Below are positions 41,988 to 51,415 of a DNA stretch of 64,000 nucleotides, in pieces. The number at the start of each line of letters is the position of its first letter. Within the stretch, counting starts at the first letter, position 1. The position numbers and the translations under genes are program-made. Location: NCBI GenBank assembly GCA_049514555.1, contig JBEKUY010000004.1, positions 186,001-250,000 on the forward strand. The letters run 5' to 3'. The notes beneath the pieces are model-generated. The model made no database searches and was not told the DNA's origin. It saw only the letters and a list, made by a program, of their open reading frames with translations. Source of the DNA: JBEKUY01 sp049514555. Its GTDB lineage: Bacteria; Acidobacteriota; Terriglobia; Acidiferrales; UBA7541.

Positions 41988-44378
41988 TCAAAAGCGCAGC
42001 AGGTAACTGGCCTTCACGAAGAAGATTCTGGCGGTGGGCGTCGTCGGTGTGGAGCGAAACGCGAGCGGCGGTGAGGGCAAGCCGGTCAACTGGAGATTGC
42101 TATAGCCATCCGTATAGCCGACGTACAGGGCGGTGCCGGGATGCAGGAGGTACGTGAACAGGACGCTGGGAGTCAGGTTCTTGGTGGGGAAGAGCGGGCC
42201 GCCATCGAGACCGCCCAGGCTGGTCTGGAGGTCGAGAAGGTCGGGGTTGGCGAGCAGGGAGTTGTAGTCCAGGATGAGGCGGAGGGAAAGCTCGCGGGTG
42301 AATTGGTAATTGAATTTCGAGCGCAGGAGATGATTGTTATAGACGGCTTGTCCCGGCGCGGAACCCGGCGGAGCCGAAGCGCCCCTCACGCCGAGCCGCG
42401 AGAAAATGTAGGTCTGGTCAAAACGGAGCCGGGCGTTCGGGCGGAGAGTGAATCCGCCGCTCGCTCCTTGGGTGTTGCCGAGGAACGGTCCGGGAAGATC
42501 CGGCGCCGGGTAATAGTTCACGCCGGTGCCCGCGGTGAAGCGCGCGTTGAAGGCCAGCCATTTGTAGGGAGCGGATTGCGCTTGAATCGCCGTGCTGTGC
42601 TTGCGAAAAGCGATTCCGAGAAAACGCTCGAACGCCTCGCCGCGGCTCACCACCAAAGTCGTCTGTCGCGTGAAGTCCACTTCAAAGGAAGCCGAGGCCT
42701 GCCACTCTTGCAGTTGGCCGGAGTGATCCCAAAGCACCGACTCGAAGGCGGAAGGCCCAAAGGCGATGACGCTGCTCCTCTTCGGCTTCCAGAAATAGCC
42801 GCCAAACGTGTAGTGCTTGCGAACGTCAACACGATTGACGAAACCCAGGTCGGTGCAAAAGCCGGCGCCTTTGTCATCGTAATCGGTGGAGAAAGCAGCG
42901 TGACGTCCGGAATAGACGAGATTGAGCCAGTAAGCGTTGCCCTCGAAATGCTGGCTCGTGGATAGGCAGGGGAGTCCGGCGATAGATACGACACTCGCCG
43001 GATCATCGGGGATGACTTGGGCGGCGCTCTGACGGGTCCAACTATGAGCGGCTTGCGCCTCCAGGAGCCAATTGGGAGAAAGCTTGAGGCGCGTGTCGAG
43101 CGAAGCCACGCGATTGTTCGTGTCGACAAAATCGTGGCTGGAGAAGAAGGCGCCGATCTGCGATTGGTTGCCGAACTCGCGAGCGACGCGGACCACGGCG
43201 TCACCGGCGCGCTGCTTATCGTACTGGCTGCCGGGCGGCTGGCCGAGGCCGGGCTGGCGATCGTCGATGACCAGCGCGCCGAGAAGCCAGCGGCCGATTT
43301 TGCCGGTCATGCGCGTGCCGAATTGCGGGTCCGCGACCTGTCGCGAGAAGAAAAGATTGATGGGGGTCTCGAAGAAAGCGGCATTCTCGATGAAGAAGGG
43401 CCTTTTCTCGGGGAAATAAACGGCGAAGCGTTGATTGACGGTCACCTGCGGATCATCGGTTTCCACTTGGCTGAAATCCGGATTGACGGTGGCGTCGAAG
43501 GTCAGCGCGTCATGGAGGACGAACTTGGCGTCCAACCCGGGGCGGTGCTCGAAGACGTTGTGGTAAGCCGGGTTTATAGGATCGGTCTGATCGAGGAAGT
43601 GGTTTCCCGCCAGGAGGCCGTAGGGAATCAACTGGATGTTCCGGCCGGGTGAAATCTCACGAAGACCGCTGACGGGTGCGAATTGCTGAATGAGGCCCTT
43701 GACGCGTTGCGTCACGTAAGGCCAGCAGTCGACTTCGTTCGTGTGAAGAACGTTGCGACAGAGGCCAATGGTCCAGGTCTGGTCGGGAGCATGAGAAAAG
43801 CGCAGGCTCTTGAACGGGATGGCGAACGAGACGATGTAGCCGAAATCGGTAAGCCGCGTTTCCGTGTACCACAGCGTGTCAAAGCTGAAGTCGTATCCTT
43901 CGGGTTCCGTGTAGATGGCATCGGCTTGAATGCCCAGAGGATTGGAAGAGAAATAGTAGGCGCGGTGAGCATCACGAAAAGTGTCCAGAAAGACGGCGAC
44001 GGCGTCGTCCTGATCCGTATCGTCGCGCTTGGAAAGGTGGGCGCGCATCTCCGCGAAGAGTTCCCGGCAGACGAACACCACGTAAAGATTCCTCGAGTCG
44101 TAGGAGAGATAAGCGGCCGTGGATTCCGTGGCGGGAGTGCCATCACCCGGCTGGTTCTGACGAAAGTCGGTGACAGCCAGTTCGGCCTCGCGGGGTCGGT
44201 TTTCGAGGAAGTCCACGATCTTTGGCGCGCGAGAAACTCTCGGGATCGTTTCGGAACGCGCTCTGCCCGCTGGCGCCGGCTTGGCTGAAGATGCCGGGAT
44301 GTCTTGCCCGGCCGCAGCACTGGCCGCAGAGAAGGCGCACCACGCCACAATCAAGCGAAGGTGAGGCGTCCATTCCAT
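41988..44378 (-). CDS. CBM9/DUF5916-type outer-membrane beta-barrel protein
   Basis: A 796-residue secreted protein. An N-terminal signal peptide (LIVAWCAFSAASAAAGQ) precedes a carbohydrate-binding family 9-like sandwich (residues about 50-230: AAYLSYDSRNLYVVFVC, AVFLDTFRDAHRAYYF). The DUF5916 region follows (LTFDATVNPDFSQVETDDPQV, FFSRQ), then a long beta-rich barrel ending in F (KASYLLRF), the usual outer-membrane C-terminus. Such proteins are thought to bind glycans at the cell surface; no enzymatic motif is visible. It lies between fabH and the GGDEF/HD-GYP gene on the same strand. The start ATG 44378 has no clear Shine-Dalgarno. Confidence 0.88.
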   Translation of the reverse strand: MEWTPHLRLIVAWCAFSAASAAAGQDIPASSAKPAPAGRARSETIPRVSRAPKIVDFLENRPREAELAVTDFRQNQPGDGTPATESTAAYLSYDSRNLYVVFVCRELFAEMRAHLSKRDDTDQDDAVAVFLDTFRDAHRAYYFSSNPLGIQADAIYTEPEGYDFSFDTLWYTETRLTDFGYIVSFAIPFKSLRFSHAPDQTWTIGLCRNVLHTNEVDCWPYVTQRVKGLIQQFAPVSGLREISPGRNIQLIPYGLLAGNHFLDQTDPINPAYHNVFEHRPGLDAKFVLHDALTFDATVNPDFSQVETDDPQVTVNQRFAVYFPEKRPFFIENAAFFETPINLFFSRQVADPQFGTRMTGKIGRWLLGALVIDDRQPGLGQPPGSQYDKQRAGDAVVRVAREFGNQSQIGAFFSSHDFVDTNNRVASLDTRLKLSPNWLLEAQAAHSWTRQSAAQVIPDDPASVVSIAGLPCLSTSQHFEGNAYWLNLVYSGRHAAFSTDYDDKGAGFCTDLGFVNRVDVRKHYTFGGYFWKPKRSSVIAFGPSAFESVLWDHSGQLQEWQASASFEVDFTRQTTLVVSRGEAFERFLGIAFRKHSTAIQAQSAPYKWLAFNARFTAGTGVNYYPAPDLPGPFLGNTQGASGGFTLRPNARLRFDQTYIFSRLGVRGASAPPGSAPGQAVYNNHLLRSKFNYQFTRELSLRLILDYNSLLANPDLLDLQTSLGGLDGGPLFPTKNLTPSVLFTYLLHPGTALYVGYTDGYSNLQLTGLPSPPLAFRSTPTTPTARIFFVKASYLLRF

Positions 44379-44389
44379 GGAAACGTTTC

Positions 44390-44418
44390 TGTATATCGTT
44401 CATTGCGTGTTCAAGCAA
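44390..44418 (-). promoter_or_regulatory. Possible promoter of the DUF5916 gene
   Basis: On the minus strand, TTGCTT (44418-44413) and TATACA (44395-44390) are 17 bases apart. Transcription would begin at about 44384, only a few bases before the ATG at 44378, giving an almost leaderless message. This agrees with the missing Shine-Dalgarno. The -35 match is weak. Confidence 0.3.
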
Positions 44419-44558
44419 GTACAAGTTTTGTAGATGTTCTGCCTGCGCCCTCCCCCTGCCGCCGTGGCAATTTGATTCGGCTGCACGCTCTGGGAAAGTG
44501 CACGTGGATGACTGTGACGGAGGTCTTGAAGGCACGTGAGGGACGGGCGGAGAAACGG

Positions 44559-47500
44559 CTAGACGTTGCGCGAAGAAGCAGAGACTGACTCGATGATGGG
44601 GTGGGGGAGTTGGCGCATCGCCCGGACGAAGATGGTGATGATTTCGCTGTCGAACTGCGCATTGGCGCAGCGTTCGAGCTCGGCCAAAGCCTCGGCAGGC
44701 GTGCGCGCCTTCTTGTAAGTGCGGTCGCTGGTAATGGTATCGTACGCGTCCGCGACCGCCAGGATGCGCGCCCCAAGGGGAATCTGCGCGCCCACGAGCC
44801 CGCCCGGGTATCCGGAGCCATCGAAAAACTCGTGATGATGCAGGACCATTCTCTGGATACGGGAAAGCGCCTGCAACGGCTCGAGAATCTTCCCGCCGAA
44901 ATACACATGAGACTTCATGGATTCCCATTCTTCGGGATTGAGCGGACCATTCTTGTTCAAGATTACTTCGGGGATGCCGACCTTGCCGATGTCGTGTAGA
45001 ACGCCGGCCAGGCGGATCTCCTCCACCTCGCCGTCGCTCATTCCCATTGCTTCGGCGATGAGGGCGGCATAGGCGGAGACCTTCTGCGAATGGCCCTGCG
45101 TGTAGTGGTCCTTGGCGTCGATGGCGAAGGCTAGGGACGTGATCGTATCGAGGACAGCCTGCGGAAGCGCCTGCGGCCCTTCGGGCCCCGTCCCCTGATC
45201 CAGCGGTTTGGTCTCTTCGCCCTGGCCCGTCCCCAATGATCCGGTGAATTGCTTAAGCCGCTGGTAGATCTCTTCAAAGGCCTCAGGCCCGGTGGCGAAC
45301 AGGCGCTTCAGGGTCACCCCCAGATACGCCTCGAGCACGTCGCGCTTCCACTTTCTGGTTTCGTTCGGGTCGAAATGGTCGGCCGTGGAAACGGCGTTTC
45401 CGCCCTGGTGCTTTGAGAGGTACATGGAGGCATCCGCCACCTGGATGAGTTCCTGAGGCGTCGAGCCATGCAGAGGAAAGCTGGCAATCCCGAAACTCGC
45501 GGTGATGTTCTTCTCACGCAGGAGCGGATCAGAGGTGATCCATCCGCGGAGCTTCAAGGCCAGTTGCCGGGCGTGCTCCATATTCGTTTCCGGCATGAGA
45601 ATCACGAATTCGTCTCCTCCGTAGCGCGCCACGACGTCCGAGCGGCGGCAATTCGTCTCCAGGATATGGCCGATGCGCTGGAGCATCAGGTCTCCCTCGA
45701 GGTGGCCATAGAAATCATTGACGAATTTAAATCGGTCGAGGTCCATGAGCACGAGCGAGAAGTTGCGTCCGGCGCGGGTGGAGCGCTTCCATTCGGCCGA
45801 CAGCGCCTCCATGAAGAAGCGGTGTGTCTTGACCCCGGTAAGACCGTCGGTGATGGCTTGCTCCTGGGCCCGCTGAAAACTGAGAGCGCTGTGCAACGCG
45901 CCGGCAATGAGGTCGGCAAGGGTGCGCAGCAGCAACACTTCTTCGTCCGAAAAATCGATGGTCTGTGCCGATTCGACGTACAGCACGCCGTGGAGCTGGT
46001 CGGCGTAAAAGACCGGAAGCGCAACCGCTGTCATGGACCCTGTAAGAATGGGTTTGGCGGAACCGTCTCCCGGGTTGAGCGCCGAATAGAAGGCCAGTTT
46101 CCCGCTGCGGGCCACTTGGCCGATGAGACCTGCGCCTAAGGCAATTCGCTTCGCGAGCGCGCCGCGGCGGCGGCCGGCCTCCGCTTGTACCACGATCTCC
46201 CGGGACGAGTAGTCGAGCAAAGCAATCCCGATATGGTCGTAGCTGAGGCCGTCCTCAAGCTGCTCGGCGATCTTCGCCAGCATCTCGTCGGGATTCAGCG
46301 TGGCAATCGCGTGGCGCGAAATGTTGTTCAACAGCGACAGGTGCCGCGCCTTCACGCGCTCCTCGTGGAACAACCGGGCGTTCTCAATAGCGATGCTGGC
46401 CTCGCTCGCCAGCACGCGGAGCAGTTCGAGATGGCCTTCGTCGAACGCGCGATCCTGCGCGCTCGTGACCGCCATGGTGCCGATGATGTGGTCGTAGGCC
46501 ACCAGCGGAACCCCGCAGAAGCAGCCGCGGTGGAGGATGGGCTCGATACCCATCCGGCGCACTTCGTGGGCATAGTTCTCGCGAATCAATACCGGCTGCC
46601 GCGTCCGGATCACGTACTCGGTCAGGTGGTTGCCGGCCGGCCGGGAGCGCTTCGGAATGCGGATGCCATCCACGATCTCCAGATCGAAACGGATCTCGTC
46701 CCGGACCGGATCGTGGGCAGCGATATAGAAGTTATCGACGTCGAATAGCCGCCGTATTTCCTCCCAAATTCTCGTCAGCAATTCTTCTTTGTTGAGCGTC
46801 GAGCTGAGCGCGCGGCCAATCTCGTTCAACACGTGAAGCTCTTCGGTGCGCCGCGAGGTCTGCTGGATCAGATAACTGTTTTCGACAGCCATTCCGATCT
46901 GGTGTCCCAGCGCCAGCAACAAGCGCAGCTCCGCTGGCGCGAACCGCCGCGCATCCGGCGTCCCCAGAAGGAGCACGCCGAAGGCCTGCTCCTTGGCCTG
47001 AAGGCTGATGGCGATCACTGTCCGCAACCCCTGCTCCATCGCCAGGCGGCGGAAACACTTGAAAGCTTCCTCTTTTTCAAGCGCGGCCCAGGCCGAATCG
47101 CGGGCCAAATCGCGAAACACGACGAGCCCGCCCAGGCGTGCTACGAGATTGACAAGGTGATCGTCCAGCCCTTCCTGCTGCGAGACGCTGCAGAAGTTCT
47201 CCTGGAATCCGGAGGCCACCACCGAGGTAGGTCCCTGCGGGTCGCCGTGATGCAGGAACAGGGCGCCCGAAGGGATGCGCACAACCCCCAGCACGCGGTC
47301 GAGCGCCTGCGAGAGCATCCGCTGGATCTCACCGCCGACAAAGCCCGACGTGGCCAGGTTGAGATTCGAAAGCGCGAGCATGTTGCGCTCGACGCGCCGC
47401 TTCTCTTCCTCATAAAGGGCCATGATCAAAAGCATGGCGACAATCGCGGCGGGCAGAGCCCCGAACAGCACCGCGCTCGGACCCAAGTTCAGCCGTTGAT

Positions 47501-47999
47501 GTTGAGCGAGCAACAACAGCGCGAGGACCACGCCCCAGGCGATGAACGAGAAGGCAAGCAGGCGGTCAGCGAGCGTCTCCTGCTTGCGGCCTTCCTGCCA
47601 GAAGATTCCGGCAGTCGCCAGAAAAACGGCGATCACGGCAAAGTCGAAGGGGACCGCGAACCAGTGCTTCTGAAGAGCCAGGGCCCACACAACCAGGAGA
47701 ATCGTGGTCGCCGCCGCAAGACCCACCCACGGCCGGCGCTGCGCGTAGAGTTGGCTGCCGAGGAAAAACAATACGCCACACACGGCCAGCAACCATTGAT
47801 CGAGCATCGGTTGCCAGGAAGAGGTCACGAGCCAGGGTTTAGCCGCTGGGCCGAGGTAGTGCAGAGCCAGCATGCTCCAGCCCGCTGTCCAAACCAGAAG
47901 GTAGAGCTGGCGCTTCAGGCCATAGAGATAGGCAAAAACACCCGTCGCCAAGGCTGTGGCCACGAGCAAACCGAGCGCGATAATGCTCTCTTGTCCCAT
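44559..47999 (-). CDS. Membrane GAF-GAF-GAF-GGDEF-HD-GYP signalling protein
   Basis: An 1146-residue sensor that may both make and break cyclic di-GMP. Residues 1-205 carry about seven membrane helices. Three GAF-like domains follow (roughly 225-385, 400-555, 580-725). The diguanylate cyclase domain (about 735-895) has DGLTGVKTHRFFMEAL, ARYGGDEFVILMPE with an intact active site, and RRSD five residues before it, matching the RxxD inhibitory site. A linker leads to HD-GYP (about 960-1130): HDIGKVGIPEVILNK and HHEFFDGSGYPGG, with the signature residues intact. One activity may dominate; this cannot be decided from the sequence. It is monocistronic. Confidence 0.94.
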   Translation of the reverse strand: MGQESIIALGLLVATALATGVFAYLYGLKRQLYLLVWTAGWSMLALHYLGPAAKPWLVTSSWQPMLDQWLLAVCGVLFFLGSQLYAQRRPWVGLAAATTILLVVWALALQKHWFAVPFDFAVIAVFLATAGIFWQEGRKQETLADRLLAFSFIAWGVVLALLLLAQHQRLNLGPSAVLFGALPAAIVAMLLIMALYEEEKRRVERNMLALSNLNLATSGFVGGEIQRMLSQALDRVLGVVRIPSGALFLHHGDPQGPTSVVASGFQENFCSVSQQEGLDDHLVNLVARLGGLVVFRDLARDSAWAALEKEEAFKCFRRLAMEQGLRTVIAISLQAKEQAFGVLLLGTPDARRFAPAELRLLLALGHQIGMAVENSYLIQQTSRRTEELHVLNEIGRALSSTLNKEELLTRIWEEIRRLFDVDNFYIAAHDPVRDEIRFDLEIVDGIRIPKRSRPAGNHLTEYVIRTRQPVLIRENYAHEVRRMGIEPILHRGCFCGVPLVAYDHIIGTMAVTSAQDRAFDEGHLELLRVLASEASIAIENARLFHEERVKARHLSLLNNISRHAIATLNPDEMLAKIAEQLEDGLSYDHIGIALLDYSSREIVVQAEAGRRRGALAKRIALGAGLIGQVARSGKLAFYSALNPGDGSAKPILTGSMTAVALPVFYADQLHGVLYVESAQTIDFSDEEVLLLRTLADLIAGALHSALSFQRAQEQAITDGLTGVKTHRFFMEALSAEWKRSTRAGRNFSLVLMDLDRFKFVNDFYGHLEGDLMLQRIGHILETNCRRSDVVARYGGDEFVILMPETNMEHARQLALKLRGWITSDPLLREKNITASFGIASFPLHGSTPQELIQVADASMYLSKHQGGNAVSTADHFDPNETRKWKRDVLEAYLGVTLKRLFATGPEAFEEIYQRLKQFTGSLGTGQGEETKPLDQGTGPEGPQALPQAVLDTITSLAFAIDAKDHYTQGHSQKVSAYAALIAEAMGMSDGEVEEIRLAGVLHDIGKVGIPEVILNKNGPLNPEEWESMKSHVYFGGKILEPLQALSRIQRMVLHHHEFFDGSGYPGGLVGAQIPLGARILAVADAYDTITSDRTYKKARTPAEALAELERCANAQFDSEIITIFVRAMRQLPHPIIESVSASSRNV

Positions 48000-48170
48000 C
48001 AGAAAGAATCCGCTCCGCCTTCCGGCACGGCGACTCCAGAATCTCTAAGAGGAGTGCGGAAGACGAGTCTTCCATCAGCCTCCAGAAACACAACGCCTGG
48101 CACACTCCACGCGTTACGCGCCGGGATCGTGAGCTACTTAAGTTTCCGCACACAAAACAAAGCGCTTGCG

Positions 48171-48200
48171 ACTATAGACCACGCAGTTTTCAAGGGTCAA
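48171..48200 (-). promoter_or_regulatory. Predicted promoter for the GGDEF/HD-GYP gene
   Basis: On the minus strand TTGACC (48200-48195) and TATAGT (48176-48171) are 18 bases apart. This would start a transcript near 48164 with a leader of about 165 bases before the ATG at 47999. The intergenic region (48000-48361) also contains a possible small minus-strand frame described separately. No terminator is evident. Confidence 0.4.
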
Positions 48201-48357
48201 GGGTACTAGGGTACCTGTGTGGGCACATATCGCCCTTGCCCTGCATGTGGCCCTCGCGGACCAAAAGTCGTTTGGCATGAAGCAATTCCACCGGCGTCTG
48301 GCCCTCGGCCACCCCATCGGTTACACTCTTTGATTCGCCGCAGTCTAAGGAGCGCAC
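48190..48357 (-). CDS. Possible 55-residue small protein, divergent from gltX
   Basis: A GTG at 48357 opens a 55-codon frame to TGA (48192-48190), with protein-like composition in its middle: GVAEGQTPVELLHAKRLLV, then REGHMQGKGDMCPHRY. It is too short for routine gene calls. A shorter start, GTG 48312, gives 40 residues. No Shine-Dalgarno is clear. It overlaps the predicted promoter of the GGDEF/HD-GYP gene and lies divergent from gltX. It may be a remnant, a real miniprotein or chance. Confidence 0.3.
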   Translation of the reverse strand: MRSLDCGESKSVTDGVAEGQTPVELLHAKRLLVREGHMQGKGDMCPHRYPSTLDP

Positions 48358-48361
48358 TTCG

Positions 48362-49867
48362 ATGACGACTGCTTCTTCTGCGGGTGCCGCGGACCGGGTC
48401 CGCGTTCGCTTCGCCCCCTCACCGACAGGCTACTTACATGTCGGCGGCGCGCGCACCGCTCTGTTCAACTGGCTCTTCGCCCGGCGTCGAAAGGGAACCA
48501 TGATTCTGCGTATCGAGGACACCGACGCAGAACGCAACAAACCCGAGCTCGTCGAGGGCATTCTCAACGGCCTGCGCTGGTTGGGGATCGACTGGGACGA
48601 AGGTCCCTACCACCAGTCGCAGCGGCTCAACCTCTATCACGAGGCGGCCGAGCGGCTCCTGCAGGGCAGCTACGCCTACTTCTGCTACTGCCCGCCCGAG
48701 AAGTACGCAGGTGCGGATACGGCTCAGAATGATGAGCCCAAAGAGCCAGGCCCACGGCGAATCACCCGCTGCAGTTGCCGCGAAGGCCGTCCGTCCTCGC
48801 CCGATACCAAGCCCGCGATCCGCTTTCGCGTTCCGGTGGGAGGAGTGACGGCATTCGCTGACGCCGTTTTCGGCCCCCGCGAATTCTCGAACGATGAAAT
48901 CGAAGATTTTGTCCTGCTGCGCTCACCGAGGGGCGAAGACGCCGCGGGACTGCCAACCTACCAATTGAGCGCGGTCGTGGACGACATCGCCATGCGCATC
49001 ACTCACGTCATCCGCGGCGCCGATCACATCTCCAACACGCCGAAGCAGGCGTTGCTCTACCGCGCTCTCGGCGCCGAACCGCCCGTCTTCGCACACGTCC
49101 CGTTGATCCTCGGTCCCGACCGCACCAGGCTTTCCAAGCGTCACGGGGCCACCAGCGTCGGCTCTTACCGGGAAGAAGGTTTTCTCCCCGAGGCTTTTCG
49201 CAACTTTCTTGCCCTCCTTGGCTGGTCAGCCGGTGGCGATCAGGAATTCCTCCGCACCAGTGAACTGATCGAGCGCTTCTCGCTCGAAGGAGTCAGCCGC
49301 ACGAACGGCATCTTCGATCGCGCCAAACTCGAGTGGTTCAACACCCAGTATCTTCAGAAACTGCCTGTCGCCGAGCTCCTTCCGGAAGTGGAGGCCGAAC
49401 TGAAACGCAGCGGCCTGTGGCGCGGCGAATGGGCCGCGGAAGCGGGCCGCGAATGGTTTGCCCATGCCGTGGACCTGCTGCGGCCGCGCGTGCGCTTGCT
49501 GCCGAATTTTTCCACGTGGTCGCGCGCGTTTTTCAGCGACGATTTCTCCTACGATCCCGCGGCTTGCGCGAAGTTTTGGAAGGACGAGCGGTTGCCCCAA
49601 CTGCTTGGACAACTGGCCGATGCATTGGAGGCTCTGCCCGGCTGGAATCACGACGCTTGCGACCATGCCCTGCGCTCGCTGGCGGAGGCCGCCGGCGTGA
49701 AGGGCGGGCTGCTGATCAACGCCACTCGCGTGGCCATTGTTGGCCAGGCGGTTGCTCCGCCTTTGTTCGAAACGATGGTCGTGCTGGGGAAAGACCGCGT
49801 CGTCGAGCGCCTGCGTCGCGCCCTGCCCGCCCTCACCTCACCAGCCTCGGCTCAACCGCCGGCTTGA
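48362..49867 (+). CDS. gltX: Glutamyl-tRNA synthetase
   Basis: Charges tRNA-Glu with glutamate. The 501-residue class I synthetase has the HIGH-type motif in RFAPSPTGYLHVGGARTALFNW and the KMSKS-type motif in RTRLSKRHGATSVGSY. MILRIEDTDAERNKPE and the anticodon-binding domain (LRPRVRLLPNFSTWSRAFF) are also typical. The 'HIGH' reads HVGG. AAGGAG lies about ten bases before the ATG. An adjacent CCR-like insertion (KYAGADTAQNDEPKEPGPRRIT) is longer than in E. coli GltX. The last 16 bases overlap a convergent gene. Confidence 0.96.
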   Translation: MTTASSAGAADRVRVRFAPSPTGYLHVGGARTALFNWLFARRRKGTMILRIEDTDAERNKPELVEGILNGLRWLGIDWDEGPYHQSQRLNLYHEAAERLLQGSYAYFCYCPPEKYAGADTAQNDEPKEPGPRRITRCSCREGRPSSPDTKPAIRFRVPVGGVTAFADAVFGPREFSNDEIEDFVLLRSPRGEDAAGLPTYQLSAVVDDIAMRITHVIRGADHISNTPKQALLYRALGAEPPVFAHVPLILGPDRTRLSKRHGATSVGSYREEGFLPEAFRNFLALLGWSAGGDQEFLRTSELIERFSLEGVSRTNGIFDRAKLEWFNTQYLQKLPVAELLPEVEAELKRSGLWRGEWAAEAGREWFAHAVDLLRPRVRLLPNFSTWSRAFFSDDFSYDPAACAKFWKDERLPQLLGQLADALEALPGWNHDACDHALRSLAEAAGVKGGLLINATRVAIVGQAVAPPLFETMVVLGKDRVVERLRRALPALTSPASAQPPA

Positions 49868-50409
49868 TTCGCAAATATCTCGGGGTGAACAGGCTGGACG
49901 GAAGCACCCGCCGGCGCGACTTCGAGATTCACTTCAATCGGCAGAGTGACCGGCGGCAGGCAGATACTGTCACTGCAGGCCTGATACCGCAGCTTGAGGG
50001 CAATCTTCTGGAGACCAAGCGGCGCGCTCGCCAGAGCTTCCATCCTTATGCGCAGCGTGACGCTCCCCTCATACAGATTCAACGGCGTCTTTGAGAAAGG
50101 GAATGTCCGCAAAACCCCTTTGGGGTAATTGGTTGTGCCGAAGCGAAAGCCCGCCAAGGGTCCGGCGGTCAGCTCGGTGGGGATCAAGTAGTCCTCGGAA
50201 ACCTCACGCGCATTGACGTGAAAACCGGGGCGAATTTTCATGACCACGGCCAGCTCGAATGCGCGGCCCCGGGGCACGGGATCGAGCGATACGTAGGCGC
50301 TCGGCGCGACGATGTCCTTCGCTCTTCGCAAGCCCGACTGGCCGGCCGCGGGAAGAACTCCAGCGACAAGCACCGCCACCGCCGCCCATCCGATGCGCGC
50401 GCCCCTCAC
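49852..50409 (-). CDS. DsbD N-terminal-like thiol-reductant domain protein
   Basis: A 185-residue exported protein equivalent to the periplasmic alpha domain of DsbD, without the membrane and thioredoxin domains. The signal is GWAAVAVLVAGVLPAAGQ. The redox pair is in YQACSDSICLPPVTLPIEV, matching the two cysteines of DsbD-alpha, and PGFHVNAREVSEDYLIPTEL is the family's N-terminal motif. The start is GTG 50409 overlapping the cyaY stop (GTGA). It is the last gene of a ccdA-tlpA-cyaY-dsbD-N operon, where CcdA probably feeds it electrons. Its end overlaps gltX by 16 bases on the opposite strand. Confidence 0.85.
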   Translation of the reverse strand: MRGARIGWAAVAVLVAGVLPAAGQSGLRRAKDIVAPSAYVSLDPVPRGRAFELAVVMKIRPGFHVNAREVSEDYLIPTELTAGPLAGFRFGTTNYPKGVLRTFPFSKTPLNLYEGSVTLRIRMEALASAPLGLQKIALKLRYQACSDSICLPPVTLPIEVNLEVAPAGASVQPVHPEIFANQAGG

Positions 50410-50738
50410 AGTTTGACCTCGGCCCCCAGCTGCTGGCTGATGACTCGGCCGACGACCTGATGAAGAGTCTCCCCTGTCTTTTCGAGGACGAATGTGCCGG
50501 CCGTTTCCGACCAACCCAGCTTGAAGCTCGTCGCCAGCGCCGAAATCCAAATCTCCCGTACCGGGGTATTCGGCGAGATGACGAATTTCGCTTCTTCCGG
50601 CTCTTCGAAGACAATCTCGAGCTTCCCGGACCCGCCTTCCACGTCAAAGCCGTGGATATCGCTGAGTGGCAGAAGTTTTCTCCTCACTTCTTCGAACGCA
50701 GCATCACACTTTTTGTGAAAATCCTGTTCGTCGAGCAT
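50406..50738 (-). CDS. cyaY: Frataxin-like iron donor protein CyaY
   Basis: A 110-residue single-domain frataxin homologue, thought to bind iron and regulate iron-sulphur cluster assembly. The alpha1 helix (DEQDFHKKCDAAFEEVRRKLL) carries the acidic ridge; the sheet shows GKLEIVFEE, FVISPNTPVREIWISA and GTFVLEKTGETL, and the last helix VVGRVISQQLG. The match to the family is residue-level across the whole length. It lies between tlpA and the DsbD-N gene, an unusual operon for cyaY, which in proteobacteria is normally alone. The GTG of the next gene overlaps its TGA. Confidence 0.88.
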   Translation of the reverse strand: MLDEQDFHKKCDAAFEEVRRKLLPLSDIHGFDVEGGSGKLEIVFEEPEEAKFVISPNTPVREIWISALATSFKLGWSETAGTFVLEKTGETLHQVVGRVISQQLGAEVKL

Positions 50739-50811
50739 GCTTCGAGGTTACAGCAGGGGGAAAGTTCCGGGCAAGTGCCTCACGAAGGAAAGCCGGTAGA
50801 AAGGGAACAAC

Positions 50812-51378
50812 TTAGTGCAACTGTGATTCGATCGCACGGGCCATCTCGTCGTAGCTGATCAGCCCGGTGATGTGCTTCATCTCGCGGCCCTCGGGTGAAA
50901 TCAGGATGCTGGTCGGATAACCGATGAGCCCACCGAATCTATCCGCGATGGCGTCGTCGCCCAGCACGATCGGGTAATTGATGGCCTGGTCCGGTTTGTC
51001 GTCCGTCTTAAAACGCTCCTTCTGGAGGTAGGGTTCGACCACGCTCTTGCCTTCCTCATCCATGGCCACGCCAAGCACCGTGAAGCCGCGGGAGCCGTAC
51101 TTCTGCTGCATCTCGATGAGCCAGGGAATCTCGATGCGACAAGGATCGCACCAGGTAGCCCAAAAGTTGACGAGCACAACCTTGCCGCGGTACTGCGCGA
51201 GCGAAATCTTCCCGCCGTTCAAGTCCTTGAACGTGACCTCCGGCACCACGGGCGCAATGTCGACTGCCCCCGGAGTCTTCACCACGCGCGACACCTTCAC
51301 CCGGGTAATCTGATCGATCCGGTGCACCACCAGCGCCAAGGCCAACACGGTGACCACGATCAGGGTGATCTTCTTCAT
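50812..51378 (-). CDS. TlpA/ResA-like periplasmic thioredoxin
   Basis: A 188-residue membrane-anchored thiol reductase. An uncleaved N-terminal helix (ITLIVVTVLALALVVH) precedes a thioredoxin fold with the active site WCDPC in LVNFWATWCDPCRIEIPWL. AMDEEGKSVVEPYLQ is the TlpA-type insert, and GYPTSILISPEGRE holds the cis-Pro. It probably reduces apocytochrome or other periplasmic cysteines using electrons from the adjacent CcdA. It follows ccdA by 37 bases and precedes cyaY by 73. Confidence 0.92.
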   Translation of the reverse strand: MKKITLIVVTVLALALVVHRIDQITRVKVSRVVKTPGAVDIAPVVPEVTFKDLNGGKISLAQYRGKVVLVNFWATWCDPCRIEIPWLIEMQQKYGSRGFTVLGVAMDEEGKSVVEPYLQKERFKTDDKPDQAINYPIVLGDDAIADRFGGLIGYPTSILISPEGREMKHITGLISYDEMARAIESQLH

Positions 51379-51415
51379 TCGTGAAACTCCCTGCGCTCCA
51401 TCTCCCTCTTCTGTC

